Of a stretch of DNA of 64,000 nucleotides, positions 25,130-33,700 are shown piece by piece. The DNA is from Symsagittifera roscoffensis (Eukaryota > Xenacoelomorpha > Acoela > Convolutidae), in contig NC_087070.1 in assembly GCF_963678635.1 (NCBI RefSeq), positions 20,939,461-21,003,460 of the forward strand. The letters are read 5' to 3'. The notes under the pieces are model-generated. The model saw only the letters and a program-made list of their open reading frames with translations, searched no databases and had not been told where the DNA came from. The first letter of the stretch is position 1, and every line of letters begins with the position of its first letter. A program made the translations under genes and the position numbers.

Positions 25130-25703
25130 TGTAACAGTCACCTACTTATGTCACATATAAGGTTAAGAAAAATATGCCCTATAACCATTGGCGCAAGGGT
25201 CAGGAACACTATCTCTAGTGCTTTTATACCTCATTCAGTCGGAGCCAATTCGGTTCGTGAAAGACATGATACTACAAATCGTGTTACAGCTTAGAGGCCA
25301 CACTACCAAATTACTCCCCCCCCCCCCAGCCACATACACACACACTTACACTCTAGAAAAAAGAACGCCCCCATGGCTAGGTCTCTGAATACCTAAAACA
25401 CGCGAACGCAATTAAAAACAGGGTTACGATTGCACTTCTTTCTGAACCTTGTCCGGAACGAGACAGCTCTACTCGAATTAAAGACTCTGGTAAAATTGGG
25501 AATAGCAATTATACTGAGGTGATTTTAGTCAACTTTTCCGCAGTTCAAATTCAAGTCTTCTGAAAATACTATTTTCTGTTTTTAAGTTTTCGCGAGAAAC
25601 TTGATCATGACATGGTCGATTCGAATTTTTGAAATCAATGTCCCCCAAATCAAGGTTAAAGTTTCATATCAAGGTCAAATTTCCAAATATGACCGACTGG
25701 CAC
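25130..25703 (-). repeat. Diverged solo LTR of the giant-element family
   Basis: Both ends and several internal blocks match the LTRs of the giant element: TGTAACA at the start, CCCTATAACCA, CGGAGCCA, the poly-C stretch, and CAAATATGACCGACTGGCAC at the end. Point changes and small indels are many, so it is older. GAAT flanks each side (25,126-25,129 and 25,704-25,707), a 4 bp target duplication. A truncated copy is at 52,611-52,729 in the next tandem unit. Confidence 0.8.
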
Positions 25704-25879
25704 GAATGCTTTATCAAATATCATGATGCCATGTCTTGGAAAGAAAAGTAACTAATCTGGTTACAAATAATCAAAGAACATGTGTTTCCTCGGCCTTCCT
25801 AAGCTACTGTAAGGCCAATTTTCGAAGCACTTCGAGAAAAATTATGAAGAACCCTTCCACAGGACTTAGCTGGAGCGAG
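25704..25879 (+). pseudogene. Exon-like segment, copy after the solo LTR
   Basis: Second copy of the segment at 24,917-25,093, ending in GAG|GTAAAA. The solo LTR separates the two, so the unit was locally duplicated around the LTR. Function not recognised. Confidence 0.4.
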
Positions 25880-26034
25880 GTAAAATTCTAACTGAAAAAT
25901 GGTATGCATGGATAAAAAAAATCACAAAACACACGCCGCGCCCCAAGGAACATCGCTCGAAATAATTTCATTTGAAAAAACCAGAAGTTTTTAATATGTT
26001 AAAGAAACTGAATACTGCCAAGCTATAAATAGTA

Positions 26035-26308
26035 GCAAAAAGTTCGGACAGAGAGAATTAATTAAAATGAGCAATCAAAGCGTTCCGACGCTTTTTTGCA
26101 TGCAAAATCTGGAGCCAAACAACATTGGATTTTTTGTCAGACCAAATTCAAAATGCGAGATCGTCGATTATCCGATGATTATGCTAGCCTACTTTTTCAA
26201 TACTGCTACGAACGTCCAGATTTTACTATATATTTATTTCAGTTTTGTTTCGGTTGATGTCTAGACAGTTGCTCTTTTTAATTAATTCTGTCTGTCCGAA
26301 CTTTTTGC
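26035..26308. mobile_element. MITE with about 39 bp inverted ends (internally deleted copy)
   Basis: The left end GCAAAAAGTTCGGACAGAGA is inverted at the right end (TCTGTCTGTCCGAACTTTTTGC), with the match continuing through AATTAATTAAAA and GAGCAA. The same element is longer (564 bp) at 52,873-53,436, so this copy has lost about 290 internal bases. No transposase and no clear target duplication. Confidence 0.75.
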
Positions 26309-26433
26309 AACTCTCTATATAAAAATCAAGAAACATGCACATACTAAAAAATACTCAAGATATGCGCCAAACCATGATAGTGAAAGACCAATGTAATTAC
26401 CAATCGAAACAAGCCGACTTGAGATTGACAGAT
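26309..26433. other. Left flank of the giant element, no gene
   Basis: Matches 53,437-53,561 of the next tandem unit up to the insertion point. The final four bases, AGAT (26,430-26,433), are the left target duplication. Confidence 0.8.
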
Positions 26434-27314
26434 TGTAACATTCGTCTACTGCAGTCACACATGAGGCTTAAGAAAAATAGGCCCTATAACCACTGGCTCA
26501 AGGGTCAGGGACACTATCTCTTGTGTTTTTCTACCTCAAGAACGGTCGGAGCCAGTTCGGTTCGCTTATGACATGAGACTACGACCCGTTACAGCTTAAA
26601 GGCTACTACTAAAATATCCCCCCACTCTAGAATTAGAAACGTCCCCATACTTGGGTCTCTAGATACCCAAAATACATGAACGCCGTTAAAAACCGGGTTG
26701 GAACAATCCGTTAGGTTACTTTTTATTAGACAGTGTGACTTTGATCCATTTCAGATGGATCAACCTAAAACTCGCCTTACCTCAGCATAACAATCATAAA
26801 ACACACTCTAGAATTTAAATTCGTACTCACATATCAGCACGCTCAAGAATTGGGAAAATAATCCAGTCAGTAACTAACTCAAGAAATAAATAACTAAGAG
26901 AAGTTTAATGTTTTATAGTTTGGACAGCAAGGATAAGTTCATGCTCTAGAATTTGAGTTCTCTTGGACCGTTGGGACACTCCAGTTGTCCGCCTTTCCGC
27001 TGAAGGTTCACTCTGGTCCAACTTCAGTAATCGCTCTCTCGGGGATACTCTGTCTTCTATTTCAAGTAGGACAGCTCTACTCTCGTTCACTATGATGGAA
27101 ATTGCGAATAGCAATTTCCCACTCGTTTTTTAATTGACAACTTCCCCGCAATTGTTCTAAAATTGTTCTGATTTCTTTTTCTGATTTTCAGTTGTCGCGA
27201 GAAAATCGTGCATGACATGTTCCTTTCGAAATTTTGAAAAATTAAATTTCACTTCAAAATCAAGTATTTTCTGCTCTTCTCAAGGTCAAACTTCCAAATA
27301 TGACCGACTGGCAC
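26434..27314 (-). repeat. 3' LTR of the giant element (881 bp)
   Basis: By eye identical to the 5' LTR (48,455-49,288) except for one insertion of about 47 bases near 26,861-26,908, which is absent from the other LTR. Ends TGTAAC...GGCAC as written on the plus strand. Confidence 0.93.
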
Positions 27315-27326
27315 ATACTCCCCGGA
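27315..27326 (-). other. Candidate polypurine tract next to the 3' LTR
   Basis: On the minus strand the sequence just before the 3' LTR reads CCGGGGAGTA, with the short purine core GGGGAG. Plus-strand DNA priming in LTR elements starts at such a tract; this one is short, so the call is tentative. Confidence 0.35.
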
Positions 27327-27745
27327 CTCGAGATCGATGTCCTCATCGCGCGCTGTCTTCTGCCAGTGAGTCCCAGAAAAACCGAGTGTTGCTCAAGATA
27401 CAGTGCCAGTGGTCATTTACAGAAGTTTGCAGCAGATTTAAGATTATCTACACCCCAAAATTCACGACCATTTAAAATTTTCACACTATTGCTAAACAGC
27501 AATCAAAATCTGCATTTACCTGCACCTTTGAATTTTCGCTTTTCAAGCCAATCATTTAAAAATCTCTTTTGTCCTATTCAATCAGGAAATTGTCATGCAG
27601 CATTTTGATTTATATAATAGATATAGTATATTAGTAACAATATTTACTTTGTTAAAATTTCTTTTTCGTGAATCCAAGTTTCACTCGGATTCACACTCAA
27701 GCCCCCCTTCCCTCTCAAGACTCAAGATCCATCCGATTTGCCCAT
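27327..27745 (-). other. 3' untranslated tail of the giant element
   Basis: About 420 bases between the second frame's stop and the 3' LTR. No frame or structure is supported. CTCAAG (sense CTTGAG) occurs three times close together near 27,700-27,730. Confidence 0.6.
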
Positions 27746-30700
27746 TCACCTCGTGCTCTTCGCCTTGGATGTACTGCATCCTGAAGTGCTAGATGCGGCA
27801 AACTGTCTCAACAGTTCCTCTTCATCATCGGAACTAATCACAATCTCCTCCCAAGCCTTCAGTTGTTCATAAGATCGCATCCATTCTCTCTGCTCCTGCA
27901 ATCTCTTTGCCTGGTTGGGTAGTGCCTTCACCCTAGCCTCTCGGTTCAAGCAAAAGGAGTTGTGCAGGCTCAAGCTCACGTTCTTCGCCAGGTCTTCCTC
28001 TAGTATCGACTCCCTCGCTTTGGTATTGTCTCTAGACATCTTACCCACTCTTTTCCATCCTGTCGTGATCGCATTACGATGGGTTAGCAGGGGTCTCTTG
28101 AAAGCTTCCGGCCCAATCTCGGCCTGGAACTGTCGATACTCCTTTTGATGTTTTCTCATGTGATCTTTCGTTGCCTTGTACAACCAAGACGTCAGTGTCG
28201 CCCGAAACCATGGAAAGTACCTCAAGCGACTCCATACGTGCCTGACTTCCGTTGGTATGGCGAATACTTTGCACGCAGTCTCAAACAACTCAAGTCTCCT
28301 GCTGTAGTCTATCGCGTATATTGACTCAGCCGTTGGCGTCGTCGCCTCCCGATATTTCGTTATATTCTCTTCTATCCATCTCAGAGCTAACATCGTACTC
28401 ACTACTAAGAGCGTCACCTTCTGCCGGTGATCCGGTAGTCCGATCGACCGAATCTCTTCCACATCCCACACCAGGCAAAGGTTCTTGTGATCTGGATACC
28501 ACACCGTTTGTGCCAAACAGTGGCATGGGCATTCCCCATGAGAGATCTCAATGCTCCTGAGATTACGCTCCCCTGAGGCTTCCAAGAGAGGCTCAAGCTC
28601 CATCATTTTCTCGTGCATCGTGTCGTTGTCTTCCAGGTTCGGAGTACTTCCCACAGGTTTCCCGATCACGTTTTGTCTCTCGTGATCGCTTGTGTTTTCT
28701 CTTTCCAACTTCAGAAGATCTTCTCCCCAGATTTCGCTTAAGTCATCTCTCAATTCTTTTGGTACTGTCCCTTTGATTTTTCTCAACAACTTGTGCGAGT
28801 GATGCGACATCCGAGCCAACCTCACGCACTTGGGCACTGAGAAGGCCTTGTCCACCAGTATTCTCTGGCTGGACACTTCCACCATCGCCATGTGTAGCGG
28901 GTAGTGACTTCCGCACAAGTTGGCCATCATTGACCCTATCAGCGATTTCGCGTTCAATGGCAAGCCATAAGCTTCGCTCAGGGGAAATCCCATTTCCGCC
29001 TCAAGACCAACTTTCCAGCTCCGGATGTGTTTTTGAGTCACCTGCAACACCCCGGGCCATGATTCTACGCTCAACGCCGTCACTAAATGATGTTCAGACT
29101 CCAGTCTCTCCAGTGCCTGCAGACCACACATTCTCGAGAAGAATCCGAGAGCTGTCGCTATATTCACCGTGGTTCTCGCGTAACATTCCGCTATTATTTG
29201 CACTTCACTCTTCTCCCTTTCTGTGATGTCTTCGAACCAAGTGACCAGATCTTCTTTTTGAAACGACAGTATTCTGACGCATGACCGTCCATCGCAGATG
29301 TGCTCTCCGTTCCCACACGTCGAATCCAGACAGCTACCCGGCTCCAATTTCTTTGTTGACCCGGGGTCGCTCGTCCTTTCGCTTGGTTCTTGCATCTGGG
29401 GTGTGATTAGCTTATGTAGCACACTCAACTTCGCCAGATCTTCATCTTCCGTTGGGGCTAACCTCACTCGCTCGGTGGTTTCCTCGATTAGACTCGCATG
29501 GGGATGTGGACACCAGGAGGGTCTTAGTAGCTTCCATATCACTCCCAAGTTCGTGGTTAACAAGCCATTTCCACCGCCCATGTTCACTTCAACTCTCTTG
29601 TTTGAGCGCGGTATGCTTATCACCTCTGGTGTTTTCTCAAGAATCAGGCCCAGGCTCGGCCCCTCTTTCTCCACTGCGTCTATCTCCATTATCCTTTCTG
29701 TCCAAAACTTCAGTAGCTCCGCTACCTCATGGTTTCTGTGGGCTCCTCCAGCTTCCGAGTCTAAGAAGGGATTGTAGGCTATTCCCATCACTCCAGACAC
29801 ATATTGGTATTCCCCCTTCTCACTGAGTCTCGAGTATTGTTCTGACGAGGCCAGGTTACGGTGAACATCATGTTCTTCCTCGAACTTCTTATTAGAGAAC
29901 CTCCGTACCTCGTCCAGCTTTCGATGGTTCTCTAAGGATAGTCTGGAACCATCTTCTTTCTCTATTCCTGTACTTTGATATACGTTCAAGATGATCGTTG
30001 AGACCCTTCTCTCCATGGTTTTACTTCCACTTGCTCTCTGGTGGCATGCCAGGATGGTGCTATCAGACATCATTGACATTGTCCATCTCAAGAAACATGT
30101 GGCATCTTTTCTCCTAGCCAGGCTCAAGCCTGAATTGTCCCTGGCCACGTGTTGCATCAGTGCCTGATACACCTCTAGCTTCTTGCTTCCCAACTTCAGC
30201 CTGTCATACGAGGTCAATGTCTCCAACTCTATTCCCACCAGACTCCAGGTGAACATTAATTGTCCCGCAGTTCTAACGAAGGGATTCGCCATTAGTGGCG
30301 GTGCTGATGAGGATGTTCTCATCGCCTCTTCAAAATGATCCTTCAACAAACTCTGCCAGGACCTCTTCAGATGACTTGCCATCTCTATCTTATTAACCTC
30401 GGCTTTCTGCTGGGTGGCCCAATTGCGTCGCCTGCGAGCTATTCCACTATCCAACTTCTTCAAGCAGTCCTCCATTTCCTTCAATGTTTCGAGGGCCACC
30501 CACCACGTCCGGGAAGTGTTCCTCGTCTTGTTCCTCTCCAATGGATCGCTCGTCACTTGTTTGCTCATGTCCTGATGTGCCTTCGAGATCCATTCTTTGC
30601 CGATCTCCACTTCCCCTACCTGTCCGTTCGTTGAACCTCTCTTCACGTTTACCTTCTGAGGCTTGAAGTCTTCTTCTGACGTAGAACTGGTGGAAACCTC

Positions 30701-33700
30701 TATTTCCTTTTCCACTTCAAGTGGTTTCCTGAGCTCCGAGCTGTTCTTGTATGCCGCCGTCTTGCATCGGGCCAAAACGATGGGCGCCGTCTCTCTCAAG
30801 TTCCCTTCCGAAACAGCATCCACTGAAGGACTACCCCATCCTTCCACTTCTCTCTTCCTCTTGCGAGTCTTCACATCTCTGCTCGAGGGTGTTGTGGCTA
30901 TCATCGTTGATTCGACCTCTCCATCCACTCCTTCCAACTCTTGCCTCCCCCCTGCTCGAGCCTTAAGGATATTAGTACTTTTAATCATATTACTAGTCCC
31001 AACCTTATCCCTTTTTATATCATCAACCATTTTATCCACAGTTTTTTGTTTCAGAGTAGAGCTGTCCTCACATTTCTCTTTTCTAGTCTTCGATCGTGCG
31101 TTCCTCAGCTCCACTAGCTTGTTCAGCAGCTCTTTTCTTGCTTTCTCATCCAGGCCCGTTCCTATCAGGAGCGGTTCCCCGAATCTTACTACTGCGTCCC
31201 ACAGTTCCTTCTTGAACTTGTCCAGCGTCGTCTCGCTGCCCACTTCTCGATTGAATTCCTCCAGGAACTCCTGCCAAGCGTCATCCTCGAGAGATCCCAA
31301 GAATATGTCTCTATTCCCTTCGAACGTGTTCTTCTCCCTTTCCTCCGAGCTCAAGAGTAACATCCCCATATTGAAGGTTTCACCTGCCAATGGCAACTCT
31401 AGGTTCTTCCGTGGAGACGGAATCAGGGGTGGTGTGGCAGTATCTGCCCAATTCTCCTCGCTCAAATCTTTCAACAGCTCTTGAGTGGTGAGCTCCTCCC
31501 CTGATGGCCCTGGTTCAGGCGTATTCCCCACTTCCATGTCTTCACCAGCTTCACTGAGAGTTTCATCCATACTCTCTTCTTCTGACTCATGTCTCCTTCT
31601 CTCGAGAATTTTCTTAAATCGGTCCTCGACGGGTCCGCTCCTCTTGTCTCCAGGTGTGTCCACGGACAGTGGTGATGGTGTCGCGGGATCCAGCTTTTTG
31701 TATTCCGTCAGTGCTACGTGCAGTTGACCTGCTGCATCTAGTTCTGTTCCTTCCTGTCTTATTTCCACCTGTTCCAAGCCATAGGGCGCCCTATATTTTC
31801 TCGTGGCAAATTTCATGTCGTCCACCAGTGCGACGTGTCCCTCCACCACGATCATCCTGCCATCATCCCATATGGGTAGCATATTCTCAAGTCCTTCCTT
31901 CTCAAGAGTCCTCAAGACTTTCCGCACCTCATATCCAGGGGGCTGCGAACCTCTACTCTTTTTCGCTTGCGTCGTCCACGAATTTACCTTCATCTCGCTG
32001 GTATGGAAGTAGACCGCCGCCGTGTAGCCAATGAACAGGGGGTCCCAGCCATCAGTGAAATCCTTCTGCATTTCCTCCGCCCTCATCCTCGCCATTATGG
32101 AGGGAACTACCAAGGGACTATTCATTCCTAAGGTCATCCTCCTGACTATTGGGAACTCAGGCATGGTTGCCGGGAGGATTTCTTTCTCCATCATGGTCTC
32201 TAGCTCTCTCTTCACCAGTGCGAAGCACTCCTTCCAGGCAGGAATTCTCAAGATTTCTCGTCCGTCCGCCGTCAATGGGTTCAAGTTCCAGAATTTGGGA
32301 TACATTTCAATAGGGCCCTCTCGCTTGCCTCCCATTCTGCATTGCATTTGTCCCCTGAAATTGCACACCATCATCTCAGCATCTTTCACTTTTCCGAAGA
32401 GTACCGTGTTGCTCATACGCGCCCTGAGCACTTCCTGCTGACACCAATTCAGCGCTGCACCATCCAGTACGCTGATGAGACTCAAGTGCGTCACCGAGTG
32501 ACGATACGTTATCACCAGGGGATCTGGAAACGCGTACGTCACTGCTGGACCATAGATGCAGGTCACCACCTCCTCTAGACCCCGGATTATCCCCATTGGG
32601 TCCGACCTCATTGCCAGGCACAGGTCCGTCAACAGGGGCATCCCTCTGTTCGCCTTCTCCCATTCTTCTCTCGAGGTAGGGTTCTCATCTTCACCCGTCA
32701 TGTACCGATTCTGCATCATGAGGTATTGCACCAGCAGTGTCTTCAACCCTGCGGCACACTTGTAGGAGCTGGTTTCAGTGCTCGTGTGGACTCTCCCCAT
32801 AGACAGAGGTTCTCCATATTCCATTAACCGATGAAACGACACCAATTCCCCATGGGTCAAGAGCACTAGTGCCAGGTACCCATCAACTCGAAGTGTCTCC
32901 ACTCCCCGACTAAACATGTATGCTGGACCCATATTGAACAAGTATCTGGGGTAGACCAAATACAGGGCCAAGAGTAGGCTGATGGGCATGCCCAGTATCT
33001 CCTGCACGAAGGCTCCGAAGATAGTCGCCGTGGTGCCGAACACTCCTGCCAGGAATTCTCTCTCCCAGCAAGGACTCAAGAACTTGAGAATCTCGTAATC
33101 TCTCCTCGTCTTCAATTCGCCGTTGGCGTGCTCTCTCCAAAATCCTCCAATCGTCACTTCATTGGCGGCCGAGACAAATCTAACCACCGTCATTTCTCTC
33201 CTTTCAGCTAGCTCCAGTTGCTTCTCTAGAAAACTCCAGATTTGTTTCACGAGGAGTGGTGCTTCCTCCCTTGTCTTATTCGTGGCGTTCTCCAACCTTG
33301 GTGTCAGGAATGGCCACCAGCCATTCTCTTGGGTCAAGCGATATTTCATCGATTCTAACTGTTTCTCCGTCTCGACCACATTTCTTCTCTCGTTGCTGGG
33401 ACCTCTAGTCCTGCTGGTGGAATTTGCGACTTTCACATCCATACTCCGGAACCACAGGCTGGCCGTCAACTGGTTTATCGCCGGGTGATCGTCCCCGATG
33501 ACTGGGCTGAACTTGAGTTGTCTAGCAAAGTTCGATATCTCTAGCAAGAGTACCTCATCCAATACAATCAAGACATCGGCTAGTCCGTAAAAGCCCCTCA
33601 GCGCATGAGATATGTCAGCCCATGCCGCTGGTAATTCTGATCTGTAAAGTCTCAAGTTTACTGGCTCCAGCTCTCGATTGGGGGCTGCCATCAGAATCCG

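Larger units (their letters stand above)
24138..26433. repeat. JmjC-gene tandem unit, copy 1, left part (before the giant element)
   Basis: Starts at TATAGTATCGTTA and matches 51,613-53,561. The unit continues at 49,289 on the other side of the giant retrotransposon, up to 51,612. It contains an exon-like segment, an LTR of the same family as the giant element and a short MITE. Confidence 0.85.

Noticed and set aside
26905-27114. 69-codon minus-strand frame present in both LTRs
   Set aside because: It is identical only because the LTRs are identical; no start context or domain supports a protein.
30663-31484. Plus-strand frame of 273 codons and other long plus-strand frames in 27.7-46 kb
   Set aside because: All lie opposite the two giant frames, have low-complexity Ser/Leu/Pro composition and no domains; they are antisense shadows.
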